From Shimia gijangensis (GTDB lineage Bacteria; Pseudomonadota; Alphaproteobacteria; Rhodobacterales; Rhodobacteraceae), in contig NZ_FQZQ01000008.1 in NCBI RefSeq assembly GCF_900142085.1, positions 1 through 64,000 of the forward strand: DNA of 64,000 nt. Direction: 5' to 3'. The stretch's first letter is position 1; every line of letters begins with the position of its first letter. Under the pieces are notes generated by a model. It saw only the letters and a list, made by a program, of their open reading frames with translations. It ran no database searches and had not been told where the DNA came from. A program made the position numbers and the translations under genes. This document shows, one piece after another, positions 36,369-46,009 of the stretch.

Positions 36369-37411
36369 ATGAAAATGAATCCGCTTGGCCGCACTGGCAT
36401 TAAAGTCTCAGAGTTTTGCCTTGGAACTATGACCTTTGGCACGCAAACTTCTGAATCCGAGGCCCATGCTCAAATTGAAACGGCGCTGGCTGGCGGCATC
36501 AATTTTGTGGACGCCGCCGAAATGTACCCGGTTAATCCGCTGTTGGCGGAGAATCTGGGCAAGACCGAAGAGATCATCGGCAACTGGTTCGCCAAATCGG
36601 GACGTCGGGCTGAAGTTGTCATGGCTACAAAACATTCAGGCGCTGGTTACAAGGCGGCGCGGAATGGCAACCAATTTCTTCCAAGACGATACCAGAGGTC
36701 GTTGAGGGCTCTTTACGGCGGCTTAAAACCGATTACATCGACCTTTATCAGTTCCACTGGCCCAACCGCGGCTCTTACATGTTCCGTCAAAACTGGCGAT
36801 TTGATCCGTCAGGTCAAAACCGGGGCGAAACGATTGCCCATATGGAAGACGCCTTGGGGGTCATGCAAAGAGAGGTCGACAAAGGCCGGATTCGCGCCTT
36901 TGGGCTGAGTAACGAAAGCGCATGGGGGACGGCGCAATGGCTGCGGGTTGCCGAAAACACTGGGGAGCCGCGTGTGGCCACGATCCAGAACGAGTATTCG
37001 TTGCTGTGCCGTATGTACGACACTGACCTGGCTGAATTGAGCGTAAACGAAGATGTGGGGCTGTTGGCTTTTTCTCCCTTGGGAACGGGATTGCTGACTG
37101 GAAAGTATCAGCATGGTGCGGTGCCTGAAGGGTCGCGAAAATCCATCGTGGACACCTTGGGAGGTCGGGTGACGCCGAGAGTGTTCGACGCCGTTGATGC
37201 CTATATCGCGATTGCGCAACGCCATGGTCTTGATCCGATCCATATGGCGATGGCCTTTACTGTTCAACGTCCTTTCTCGTGTTCTTCGATCTTCGGAGCC
37301 ACACATATGGCGCAACTCGAGCACATTCTGAAAGGTGCGGAGATGCGACTGAGTGCTGAGGTGCTGGCAGAAATTGACGATGCCCACCGCGCGCATCCTA
37401 TGCCCTACTAA
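36369..37411 (+). pseudogene. tas: Tas-like aldo/keto reductase gene with a one-base frameshift
   Basis: The N-terminal part (MKMNPLGRTGIKVSEFCLGT, catalytic D and Y in FVDAAEMYP, K in MATKH) runs in one frame to about 36667. The rest (SSKTIPEVVEGSLRRLKTDY, catalytic H in YQFHWPNR, to AHPMPY at 37411) continues in another frame. Adding one G at AATGG (36663-36667) restores NGQPISSKT and a 347-residue protein, matching E. coli Tas (346). Tas-type enzymes are NADPH-dependent aldo/keto reductases. This is either a real recent inactivation or a sequencing error in a G run. All other residues look functional. Confidence 0.85.
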
Positions 37412-37432
37412 GGCCAGGCGCGCTGTCCCTCA

Positions 37433-37477
37433 CGGGGCGAGCGGGGCCTTTGCAAGACAATGGCCCCGCTCGCCCCG
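37433..37477 (+). terminator. Strong hairpin after the aldo/keto reductase gene
   Basis: A perfect 16-bp stem CGGGGCGAGCGGGGCC/GGCCCCGCTCGCCCCG encloses a 13-base loop, 22 bases after the stop. The following sequence CGGCTTGTTTG is only mildly T-rich. It is the most stable hairpin noticed in the window. Confidence 0.7.
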
Positions 37478-37633
37478 CGGCTTGTTTGACCAATCGGAAG
37501 ATCAGAATATCCTGAAATTGCAGAGGGTTGGCGGATTTGTATACCATCGCATTCTTGTAACATGTTGAAAAATAACATTTTTCTTTACAAATTTGGATGT
37601 AAGGATAGTGTGCGGGGAAATCAGGAGCGCGCT

Positions 37634-38914
37634 ATGACACCCGTTGAAGACCACCCGTTGCGATACAAATTGGCAAATGAGCTGCATGCGCGACCGTTTC
37701 CGTCCTTGGAGGCGCCTTGCACGGCAGTGTTTTTGGCAATCAAACAGACAGAACGGGCAGCAGGGCGGGATCGGGTGCGCGATCTGGAACACCTGATTGA
37801 TTTGCTGGATCGTCATGGAGCGCCGCATCCACAACCGGGGGCAACACATTATTCAGGCGAGATTGGTCGCCATGTCCTGAAGTGGGAGCAGCATACCGAA
37901 TTCGTGACATACACGGTTTTTACGCGCGGTCTGAGTGCCCGGCCTTTTGATCCCGCAGAATTCGAAGTCTTTCCGGGAGAATGGTTGGCGCGAATGCCCG
38001 GCGTGCGGATGACCTCGGCCCTGATCCGGGTGGAGGAACGCCCTGATGAAGAGGTCTTGCTGAGCAATCTGAAGGATTGGTTTGTACCCGAGAGCCTTGC
38101 TGTGTCCGAAGTTTTGGACGGCGCAGCCGTTGTAGCCTCGGACTTTCGCATCAATCCGGCAGGGCATATGCGCATGGCTGTGTTTGTGTCTGAAGGTACA
38201 GGTAAGAGGCGCGCGGGACGTATCGTTCAGCGCCTGTGCGAGATCGAGACCTACAAGAGTGTGTCGATGCTGGGATTTGCCAAGGTCCGGTCTTTGTCGC
38301 CTTCTTTGGGTGAGTTGGAAAGCCAGTTGAATGACATGATGGCTGAGATTTCCAGCGGAGATGCCCGCGCCGATGAAACGCTTGACGTGCTGCTGCAAAC
38401 CTCGGCGGAGCTCGAAAAGATGATTGCACAAACGTCGTTTCGATTTGGCGCGACAGGTGCCTACGAGACGATTGTGAACCAGCGTATCGAGGTGATGCGG
38501 GAGCAACGTTACAATGGCCGTCAGACTTTCGCGGAGTTTATGATGCGCCGCTATGATCCAGCGATGCGAACTGTAACCTCAACCAAAGTGCGGCTTGAGG
38601 CGTTGGCAAACCGGGCCATGCGGGCAGGGGAATTGCTGCGGACCAAAGTAGATGTCGCGCGGTCAGCGCAGAACCAGGCCTTGCTGGAAAGCATGGACCG
38701 CCGCGCCGATATGGCGTTGCGGTTGCAGGAAACTGTCGAAGGGCTCTCTGTGGTGGCAATCAGCTATTACGCGGTGTCGCTGGTATCTTATGCAGCTTAC
38801 CCTCTGGCGAGCGCGGCTGGGCTCTCCAAGGGGATGTTAACAGCGGCCGTTACTCTGCCGGTTGTAGGGGCGGTGTGGTGGATGGTGCGTCGGATCCGAA
38901 AGCGTATGCATTAA
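37634..38914 (+). CDS. DUF3422 family membrane-anchored protein
   Basis: This 426-residue protein starts with the DUF3422 signature HPLRYKLANELHARPFPSL. The central part is soluble and helical. Two hydrophobic helices near the C-terminus (about 370-420, AISYYAVSLVSYAAYPLA and LTAAVTLPVVGAVWWMV) end in a basic tail. The function of the family is unknown. The Met at 37634 has AGGAG upstream. The last 65 bases overlap the convergent YeeE/YedE gene. Confidence 0.85.
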   Translation: MTPVEDHPLRYKLANELHARPFPSLEAPCTAVFLAIKQTERAAGRDRVRDLEHLIDLLDRHGAPHPQPGATHYSGEIGRHVLKWEQHTEFVTYTVFTRGLSARPFDPAEFEVFPGEWLARMPGVRMTSALIRVEERPDEEVLLSNLKDWFVPESLAVSEVLDGAAVVASDFRINPAGHMRMAVFVSEGTGKRRAGRIVQRLCEIETYKSVSMLGFAKVRSLSPSLGELESQLNDMMAEISSGDARADETLDVLLQTSAELEKMIAQTSFRFGATGAYETIVNQRIEVMREQRYNGRQTFAEFMMRRYDPAMRTVTSTKVRLEALANRAMRAGELLRTKVDVARSAQNQALLESMDRRADMALRLQETVEGLSVVAISYYAVSLVSYAAYPLASAAGLSKGMLTAAVTLPVVGAVWWMVRRIRKRMH

Positions 38915-39911
38915 GCACCCGGTTGGTAGCCAGCGCGCCGGCCACGATCGACAGGATAGCAACCACGGCTGTGACGGTCAGCGTAGCGATGCCTGACAGG
39001 CCCGCGCCCACGGTGCAGCCGCCTGCTAGGACACCGCCGAAACCCATCAATGTGCCGCCCAGCAGATAGCGGCCTGTTTGAGCAGGTGTTTCAAAGCTCT
39101 GCCATTGGAAACTACCAAAGATCAGCGACATGGCCAGACTGCCTAAAATCACTCCCCCGATCAGACCCACGCCAAAGTTGGCGCTGATGGCGAAGGAGGC
39201 GATGCTGAAGAACAAGCTGTCCGCAGCAGGGGCGGTGAAGGCAAGGCTTTCAAAGGCCACAGGGTCAAAGTCATCATAGAGAACATAGCCTGTACCGACC
39301 CATGCCAACGGCACCAATGCCCCCAGAAAGGCGGCCAGAACAAGGCCCGAAGCACGGTTGCCAGAACGCATGGCAAAGATGATGCTCGTCAGTGCAATGA
39401 GAGCTGTCCAGAATAGGGCCGGTCCGGGCAAGGCAGCGCTTTCCAACGGCAGTGTAAAGCTGTTGATCCACACGCGGGCAGGGGCCAGCACGCCTTTGAG
39501 GGTGGCGTGAGCAACAAAGGCAAAGATCAGCATCACCAGAAGGGCGCGTAGATTGCCTGTGCCTGTTAACACTGTAAGCCGTGATGCACAGCCACGTGTC
39601 AGGATCATACCGGCACCAAACAGGATTCCACCAAGCAAAAGGGCACCCAGCGGCAAATCCGAGGCCATGTAACGGTGATCGGCAAACGAGATGAGTTCGG
39701 CTGAGACGGCGGCTCGCGTGCCGATCAGGGCCGCGGCCAGTGCTGTCAGCCAAACGCCCAAGGCGGCGCGGCGATCATCACCGACCAAAGCGCGGCGCAG
39801 ACAGAAGGCGGTGCGCTCAGCAAGGCCGCCAAACGCGACGCCAACAATCAGTGCAAAGAACACCGTGACTTGTGGAGCGGTGACATTTTCGAAGCCAAAG
39901 GATTCAAACAT
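38850..39911 (-). CDS. YeeE/YedE-family sulfur-compound transporter
   Basis: This 353-residue inner-membrane protein has about nine or ten hydrophobic helices. The conserved cysteine motifs are AERTAFCLRRAL near 30, LTRGCASRLT near 105 and AGGCTVGAGLSG near 305. In characterised members (TsuA/YeeE) such cysteines relay thiosulfate across the membrane. No sulfurtransferase (TsuB) or ArsR repressor gene is adjacent. Its 3' end overlaps that of the DUF3422 gene by 65 bases in the opposite direction. Confidence 0.87.
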   Translation of the reverse strand: MFESFGFENVTAPQVTVFFALIVGVAFGGLAERTAFCLRRALVGDDRRAALGVWLTALAAALIGTRAAVSAELISFADHRYMASDLPLGALLLGGILFGAGMILTRGCASRLTVLTGTGNLRALLVMLIFAFVAHATLKGVLAPARVWINSFTLPLESAALPGPALFWTALIALTSIIFAMRSGNRASGLVLAAFLGALVPLAWVGTGYVLYDDFDPVAFESLAFTAPAADSLFFSIASFAISANFGVGLIGGVILGSLAMSLIFGSFQWQSFETPAQTGRYLLGGTLMGFGGVLAGGCTVGAGLSGIATLTVTAVVAILSIVAGALATNRVLNAYAFGSDAPSTTPPLQPAE

Positions 39912-40116
39912 GATTTTGTCTCAATGATTGGAATTTTTTCCCACATGAAGACAAATTCACATTCGTTCAAGTGTTAATGATGCGTGTTTGGATGGTAGCC
40001 ATGGGAGAAAATTCTAAATCGGCAGGGCATCGAGAACTGTTGTTTTTCCCGAAACAAAAGGTCAGACGCTTTGGTCCGGCCTCATTAGATTTGAAGTAAG
40101 TTTTTCCTTTTTCGCC

Positions 40117-41085
40117 CTAGCGACCCCGGATCCGTGGATCGAGAGCGTCGCGTAGACCATCACCGAGGTAGTTCACGCTCAGCACGGTGAACGAGATCGC
40201 CAACCCGGGCAACATTACGCGTTCCGGGAACTGATCCATACGCGGTACCGAGTCAGCCAGCATCTTACCCCATGTCGGAAAATCAGGCGGAAAGCCGACC
40301 CCAAGGAAGGACAAAGCGCTTTCGGTGATAATGGCCGTCGCTAGGCCGAGTGTCGCCGACACCATAATGGGAGAAATCACGTTGGGCAGTAAATGTCGTC
40401 GAATGATTGCCCCCGGAGTTGTGCCGATTGAACGGGCTGCCAGAATGAATTCGCGCTCTTTTAATGCCAGCACTTCGGATCGCACGATGCGCGCTGTTTG
40501 CATCCATGAAGTGATCCCGACGACTCCGACAATCAGGATGAACATGCCAGTTTCGGGCCCAAAGCTAGCGCGTAGTGGATCGCGGAACAAAGTCACAGCG
40601 ACCAATAGCAAAGGCAAGATCGGCAGAGACAGGACAAGGTCGGTAAACCGCATTAAAGGTCCGTCCAGTTTGCGGAAATACCCGGCCAGAACACCAATCG
40701 ACGTGCCGATTGACAAGGCTAGGATCATCGCGACCCACCCTACAGCCATCGACGTGCGCCCGCCGACAATCATATTGGCCAGCGCATCGCGCCCAAGGTT
40801 GTCTGTACCCAAAGGGTGGCCCCATTGCACCTTGGCGTCACTGTTCCAAAGAACTGAATAGATTGGGCGGATATCCTTGTTTCGAATGTCGAGCTTTTGC
40901 GGATCAATGGTCCAGATGTACTCGCCAAACAACACACCCAGCGTGATGCACAGCAGGAATGTGCCCCCCATCAGGGCGCCTTTGTGTTTGCGGAACTGGT
41001 CCCACACATCACGCCATTGAGAATGCGGGGGATCGGTTGGGCCCGCGTCCTGCAGTGCTTCGATTTTTTGGACAGGCTCAATCAT
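40117..41085 (-). CDS. Peptide ABC transporter permease (DppC/OppC-like)
   Basis: This 322-residue permease has an N-terminal cytoplasmic stretch, a first helix near 35-55, and four or five more helices. The inner-membrane loop RSIGTTPGAIIRRHLLPNVI is the EAA motif of the Dpp/Opp class. The Met at 41085 is preferred over one six codons earlier; it overlaps the upstream permease gene by 8 bases. It is the last gene of the minus arm of the peptide-uptake locus. Confidence 0.92.
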   Translation of the reverse strand: MIEPVQKIEALQDAGPTDPPHSQWRDVWDQFRKHKGALMGGTFLLCITLGVLFGEYIWTIDPQKLDIRNKDIRPIYSVLWNSDAKVQWGHPLGTDNLGRDALANMIVGGRTSMAVGWVAMILALSIGTSIGVLAGYFRKLDGPLMRFTDLVLSLPILPLLLVAVTLFRDPLRASFGPETGMFILIVGVVGITSWMQTARIVRSEVLALKEREFILAARSIGTTPGAIIRRHLLPNVISPIMVSATLGLATAIITESALSFLGVGFPPDFPTWGKMLADSVPRMDQFPERVMLPGLAISFTVLSVNYLGDGLRDALDPRIRGR

Positions 41086-42085
41086 AGCGAATCCTCGGGT
41101 CAAGGACGCCGTAGAGGACGTCAGCGATCAGGTTGAAGGTCACGATCAGCACCGCGATCATAAAAGTCAGCGTTTGAACTGATGGCAGGTCATTGGCGAA
41201 AAGCGCGCTCAGTAGTTGCGCACCGATGCCGTTCACTTTGAACACCACCTCGGTGATGATGGCGCCGCCGAAAATGCCGGGAACGCCAAGGGCAATCGCG
41301 GTGACTACGGGGATCATCGAGTTGCGCAAGACATGGACCATCACCACTACCTTTTCCGGCAGGCCTTTGGCGCGGGCGGTGCGCACGTAATCCTGGTTAA
41401 GGTTGTCGAGCATGGAGGCACGCATAAAGCGGCTGATCTGGGCAGTGGTCTGCAAGGCTAGCACCATCACCGGCATGATCATCTGTCGAAGCTGTATTTT
41501 GAAGCTGGCCCAGTCGTCGACCACATGAGTGGTGTCATAGACAGATGGGAACCACCCCAGCTGGACCGCGAACACCATAATCAGCAGCGGGCCAGTAAAG
41601 AACGGCGGGATGGAGAAACCTACCATCGTAATAAAAGTGCCGGATTGGTCAAATAACGAATACTGGCGATAAGCCGAATAGATGCCGATGGGCAAAGCAA
41701 TCAGGATACCGACAACATAAGACATGCCGACCACCCAAAGAGTCTGGGGCAGGCGCTGAACAACCATGTCCATCACCGGAGAGCGGGTCTGCCAGCTAAG
41801 AATACGCAGTTTTCCTTCAGAGAAGGTTGTGCCGAACCAATGGTCAAACAGCACCTGAGGTTCGATCCAGAAGAATTGAACCAGCCATTTCCAGTAGCGT
41901 ATGTGCAGCGGCTCTCCCAGCCCAAGTGCTTCGCGCATCTTGGCTTTGACCTCGGGGGGCACAGTTAGCGGAACTTGCGCCATCGGATCACCCGGAGCGA
42001 GTTCGAGCAGCAGAAAAATCACAAGGCTGATGAACAAAAGCGTCGGGACCGAAGTTATCAGTCGTCGGATCGTGAATGTGAGCAT
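41078..42085 (-). CDS. Peptide ABC transporter permease (DppB/OppB-like)
   Basis: This 335-residue permease opens with the classic MLTFTIRRLITSVPTLLFIS first helix and carries the EAA loop RTARAKGLPEKVVVMVHVLR near 225-245. It forms a heterodimer with the DppC-like product encoded by the overlapping downstream gene. It follows the binding-protein gene after a hairpin-containing gap of 100 bases. Confidence 0.93.
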   Translation of the reverse strand: MLTFTIRRLITSVPTLLFISLVIFLLLELAPGDPMAQVPLTVPPEVKAKMREALGLGEPLHIRYWKWLVQFFWIEPQVLFDHWFGTTFSEGKLRILSWQTRSPVMDMVVQRLPQTLWVVGMSYVVGILIALPIGIYSAYRQYSLFDQSGTFITMVGFSIPPFFTGPLLIMVFAVQLGWFPSVYDTTHVVDDWASFKIQLRQMIMPVMVLALQTTAQISRFMRASMLDNLNQDYVRTARAKGLPEKVVVMVHVLRNSMIPVVTAIALGVPGIFGGAIITEVVFKVNGIGAQLLSALFANDLPSVQTLTFMIAVLIVTFNLIADVLYGVLDPRIRYD

Positions 42086-42139
42086 TAACGGCGCCCTTGT
42101 TGATCGGTCTTGAAGAAGGTGGAGTGAACGGGATGTGGA

Positions 42140-42172
42140 AAGACGCCCCCATGCGATGCACAGGGGCGTCTT
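42140..42172 (-). terminator. Intra-operon hairpin after the peptide-binding-protein gene
   Basis: A perfect 10-bp stem AAGACGCCCC/GGGGCGTCTT with a 13-base loop starts 14 bases downstream of the binding-protein stop and before the permeases. It lacks a T run. It probably protects or partly ends the transcript to raise binding-protein levels over permeases. Confidence 0.6.
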
Positions 42173-42185
42173 AAGTCAGGTCACA

Positions 42186-43886
42186 TTACTTAAGGCGGTG
42201 CCAGTCGGCTGCGTTCCAAAGCTCAGAGTCCCAAGTGTTCAAAACAACACCACCAAGGCTGTTGGCGTGGGCCGAAACACGACCACGGTCCACCAGCGCA
42301 ACAACCACATACGAGTCCTTGGTCAGCATGTCGTTCAGCTTCTTAGCCAGCGCGTAGCGGGTCTCAAGGTCTGAAGTTTTCGACAGCTCAGCAACCAGTT
42401 TGTCGTACTCTGCATCACAGAAACGGTTGATGTTTTCACCCTGCCACTGAGTTTCGGGGCTTGGGTTCTTGTCACAGGTGTGCTGCGAAAGATAGCTTTC
42501 CGGGTCGGTGCCATCAAAGTTGTTAGCGTACATTTCAACGTCAGCATAGAAACGCTGGAATGTGTCGGGCGAACCGGGATCGCCACCGAAGAAGACCGAT
42601 GCGTTCAGGTTGCGCAGTTCGGTTTCAACACCAATCTCGCTCCACCACTGTTTGATCAGAGCCTGGAAGTCCTGACGTACGGCGTTGGTTGAAGTTTGAT
42701 AGAGGATCGAAATACGCACGCCGTCTTTGGCGCGAACACCGTCAGATCCCAAGACCCAGCCTGCATCGTCCAACAGTTTGTTGGCGCCCGCAATATCTTG
42801 GGTCAAGCAGTCGGTGTTGTCGGATGCATAAACTGCGGGTCCGGGAACCAGATTACAGGTCGGACGGCCAGCTTGACCATAACCCACTTCAACCAGCAGG
42901 TTGCGGTCGATGGCCATCGACAGAGCTTTGCGAACGTTGATGTCCGAGAGGAACGGGTGCGGATGCTTAGAGGTTGACCGTTCGCCTTCAGGTAGGTCTG
43001 GTGACGGGTTCGTCATGTTCATCTCGAGACGTTCAACCAAAGACCCGAAGGCTGCGATTGGCTTACCTTTGCCGCCTTGGGCCATTTTGGCCAAAACATC
43101 AGGTGCTAGTTGCAGGTTCCAGGCATAGTCAAACTCGCCGGTTTCCAAAACTGCACGACCGGCTGCGGTTGCATCACCACCGCCTTTGAAGGTCAGTGTT
43201 GCGAAGGCTGGTTTAGCAGCATCGCGGTAGTTCGGGTTTGCCGACATCGAAATCACGTCATTTGGACGGAACTCGTCCACCACAAACGGACCTGTACCGA
43301 TTGGACCAAAGTTGGCGTCGGTACACTCAGGAGCTTTGGCGCCTGTACATTCTGCAAACTGAGCTGCTTGAATGATAGGCGACTGGCCGCCCATGAACGG
43401 ACCATATGGGTTCGGTTTGGGTTCAGAGAAGTTCACGGTGACGGTCAGATCGTCGACGATATCAACACTGTCCACGCCTTCGAACTTGGCCAGCTGTGCA
43501 CAGCCACCTTCGGGGTGCATGCAGTAGTCAGCGGTGAATTTCACGTCTGCCGAAGTGACAGCAGACCCGTCTGACCAGGTCAGGCCCGACTTCAGTTTCC
43601 AAGTGATGGATTTCAGATCTTCCGCAACACCGCCGTTGCCGACAGTGGGGATATCTTCGGCCAGATATGGCACCAAGGCGCCATTTGGATCGTAACGACC
43701 GAGAGGCTCAATCACCAGCGACGCTGATTCGATGTCCTTGGTGCCGCTTGAAAGATACGGGTTCAGAATCGAAGGCGCTTGCCAGTAAATGATGTTCACA
43801 TGGCCGTCCGAACCGCGCTCAGCGATCGCGGCAGGGGCGAGCGCAGTTGCGGCTACAGCCCCTAGCATCAGTGACTTTATCTTCAT
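42186..43886 (-). CDS. Peptide ABC transporter, periplasmic binding protein
   Basis: This 566-residue family-5 solute-binding protein has a signal peptide, MKIKSLMLGAVAATALAPAAIA, cleaved after about residue 22. The N-terminal HVNIIYWQAPSILNPYLSSG matches oligopeptide and dipeptide binders. AGGAG precedes the ATG. The adjoining peptidase-like genes suggest short, modified or acylated peptides as ligands. It is first in the minus arm and is divergent from the ATPase gene of the same transporter. Confidence 0.92.
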   Translation of the reverse strand: MKIKSLMLGAVAATALAPAAIAERGSDGHVNIIYWQAPSILNPYLSSGTKDIESASLVIEPLGRYDPNGALVPYLAEDIPTVGNGGVAEDLKSITWKLKSGLTWSDGSAVTSADVKFTADYCMHPEGGCAQLAKFEGVDSVDIVDDLTVTVNFSEPKPNPYGPFMGGQSPIIQAAQFAECTGAKAPECTDANFGPIGTGPFVVDEFRPNDVISMSANPNYRDAAKPAFATLTFKGGGDATAAGRAVLETGEFDYAWNLQLAPDVLAKMAQGGKGKPIAAFGSLVERLEMNMTNPSPDLPEGERSTSKHPHPFLSDINVRKALSMAIDRNLLVEVGYGQAGRPTCNLVPGPAVYASDNTDCLTQDIAGANKLLDDAGWVLGSDGVRAKDGVRISILYQTSTNAVRQDFQALIKQWWSEIGVETELRNLNASVFFGGDPGSPDTFQRFYADVEMYANNFDGTDPESYLSQHTCDKNPSPETQWQGENINRFCDAEYDKLVAELSKTSDLETRYALAKKLNDMLTKDSYVVVALVDRGRVSAHANSLGGVVLNTWDSELWNAADWHRLK

Positions 43887-44113
43887 GTTTCACTCCTTGT
43901 TGGGCACTTTTCGTGCTTGCGTCCGGTGTCATTGGCTGACACTCGGAATTGGTTTGTCAAAATGAGAAAATGAAACATCAAACAACCACGGGCTGCCCCG
44001 GATTTCTGCGCTCATCCCCTCAAGACTAGGGGCATCACAGACCAAGGTGGTCAAAAATGCAAGCCTTGGATTGCGCCTTACCCTACGCAAACCATTCCGA
44101 TGCAGGCAGTTGT

Positions 44114-44142
44114 TTGACAGTTGGGGGATGCTGTCGTTAGCG
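44114..44142 (+). promoter_or_regulatory. Candidate promoter of the ATPase-peptidase operon
   Basis: TTGACA at 44114-44119 is followed after 17 bases by TTAGCG, a good -35 box with a weak -10 box. It would start transcription about 36 bases before the ATPase start. The 298-base divergent region also has a small inverted repeat, CCCCT-N7-AGGGG, near 44014-44031, whose role is unknown. Confidence 0.35.
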
Positions 44143-44184
44143 TCCAACATACAACAACAAGTTCACCAACAGGGTAGATCAACC

Positions 44185-46005
44185 ATGCTGGATTCCGCGA
44201 TCGCGTCCATCGAAAACCTAAGAGTCGAATTTCAAACCAAGTCAGGTCCGGTTGTTGGCGTCGAAGATGTCTCGTTCAAGGTCAATCCGGGCGAAACTGT
44301 TTGTATCGTTGGGGAATCTGGCTCTGGTAAGTCGGTCTCAAGCCTGTCTTTGATGCGCCTTGTAGAGTTCGGTGGCGGCAAAATTGCCGGGGGTCGTATG
44401 ATCTTTGACCGCAAGGATGCGGACAATGTCGATCTGGCCGAAACCGGTCAGGATTTGATGAGGACGATTCGCGGTAATGAGATCGGAATGATCTTTCAGG
44501 AGCCGATGACCGCGTTAAATCCGGTATTTTCGGTTGGCCGTCAGTTGACCGAAGGATTGCGACTGCACAAAGGAATGTCTAAGCAAGAGGCCGAAGAACG
44601 CGCGCTAGAACTGATGAAGCAGGTGCGGATTCCAGAGCCAGAAAGACGCCTCAAGCAGTATCCGCACGAATTGTCCGGTGGTATGCGCCAGCGGGTTGTG
44701 ATTGCCATGGCCATGGCGTGCGAACCTCGGCTTTTGATTGCGGATGAACCGACAACGGCATTGGATGTAACCATTCAGGCTGAAATTCTTGCGCTGATGG
44801 ATCGTCTGAAGCGCGAAACCGGCACGGCGGTGATGTTTATCACCCACGATATGGCCGTGGTCGCCCAGATGGCAGATCGCGTCGTGGTGATGTTTCGCGG
44901 CAAAAAGGTCGAAGAGGGCACGGTCGAAGAAATCTTTGAAAACCCACAGCACAACTATACCAAGGCATTATTGGCCGCGGTGCCAAAGCTGGGTGAGATG
45001 ACAGGCACGGATTTGCCCGCGCCCATGAAATTGTTTGGCGATAATACCCACAGTACTGACCCTATCCCTGGGTCGGACGAGCCAATCCTGACAGTAAAAA
45101 ATCTGACCACGCGCTTTCCAGTGCAAGGCGGATTGCTCCGCCGGACCGTGGCCAATGTGCATGCGGTTGAAGACGTGTCATTTACCTTGAACAAGGGCCA
45201 GACGCTGTCTTTGGTTGGCGAATCTGGGTGTGGCAAGTCCACGGCGGGGCGGTCGATTTTGCGTTTGGTTGAACCGCAGTCAGGACATGTCGAATTTGAT
45301 TGTTGCGATGTTCTGGACTTGAATCAAAAGGACTTGCACAGGGTTCGCCAGGATATGCAGATGATCTTTCAGGATCCTTTTGCGTCGCTCAACCCACAGA
45401 TGCAGTTGATGGAACAAGTCGCTGAGCCGATGCGTAACTATAACACCCATTCGGGCAGCGAGTTGCAGGACCGTGTGGCGATGCTGTTTGACCGGGTAGA
45501 GCTGCCACGCAGTTTCATGAAGCGCTATCCGCACGAATTGTCCGGTGGTCAACGCCAGAGAATTGCGATCGCACGCGCTTTGGCGCTGAACCCGAAATTG
45601 ATTGTATCTGACGAGGCTGTTTCAGCGTTGGATGTGTCGGTGCAGGCGCAAGTTTTGAACCTGATGATGGAGCTTCAGGCCGAATTGGGTCTGAGTTACC
45701 TGTTCATCAGCCACGATATGGCGGTGGTTGAACGGGTCAGTCACTATGTCGGCGTGATGTATCTGGGTCGTATAGTCGAGATTGGCCCGCGCCGAGAGGT
45801 TTTTGAAAACCCACAGCATCCATATACTCAGGCCTTGATGAAAGCGGTGCCAATTGCCGATCCGCGCCAAAGAAAGTCGGAGAAAGACTTGAACTTTAAA
45901 CCGATTCCGTCCCCTATCCATCCCATCGGTTACGAAGCGGCGCCAAGCGAATATCGCGAAGTGTCACCTGGCCACCTGATTCTGACCACAGATAGCGGAT
46001 ATTGA
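44185..46005 (+). CDS. Peptide ABC transporter, fused double ATPase (DppD-DppF)
   Basis: This 606-residue protein joins two ATPase domains, as in GsiA. Domain 1 has Walker A GESGSGKS at 43-50 and signature LSGGMRQR; domain 2 has GESGCGKS at 345-352 and LSGGQRQR. Each half ends with an oligopeptide-type C-terminal segment (NPQHNYTKALLAAVP and NPQHPYTQALMKAVP). It powers the permeases encoded on the other arm. The open frame extends upstream, but the Met at 44185 starts the family sequence. argE-like follows after 4 bases. Confidence 0.94.
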   Translation: MLDSAIASIENLRVEFQTKSGPVVGVEDVSFKVNPGETVCIVGESGSGKSVSSLSLMRLVEFGGGKIAGGRMIFDRKDADNVDLAETGQDLMRTIRGNEIGMIFQEPMTALNPVFSVGRQLTEGLRLHKGMSKQEAEERALELMKQVRIPEPERRLKQYPHELSGGMRQRVVIAMAMACEPRLLIADEPTTALDVTIQAEILALMDRLKRETGTAVMFITHDMAVVAQMADRVVVMFRGKKVEEGTVEEIFENPQHNYTKALLAAVPKLGEMTGTDLPAPMKLFGDNTHSTDPIPGSDEPILTVKNLTTRFPVQGGLLRRTVANVHAVEDVSFTLNKGQTLSLVGESGCGKSTAGRSILRLVEPQSGHVEFDCCDVLDLNQKDLHRVRQDMQMIFQDPFASLNPQMQLMEQVAEPMRNYNTHSGSELQDRVAMLFDRVELPRSFMKRYPHELSGGQRQRIAIARALALNPKLIVSDEAVSALDVSVQAQVLNLMMELQAELGLSYLFISHDMAVVERVSHYVGVMYLGRIVEIGPRREVFENPQHPYTQALMKAVPIADPRQRKSEKDLNFKPIPSPIHPIGYEAAPSEYREVSPGHLILTTDSGY

Positions 46006-46009
46006 CCCA

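Noticed and set aside
39912-40116. Possible ArsR/BigR-type site or small gene upstream of the YeeE/YedE gene
   Set aside because: The AT-rich stretch has TTCA/TTGAA-like pieces but no proper inverted repeat, and no frame has a start with a ribosome-binding site. No ArsR regulator gene is adjacent.
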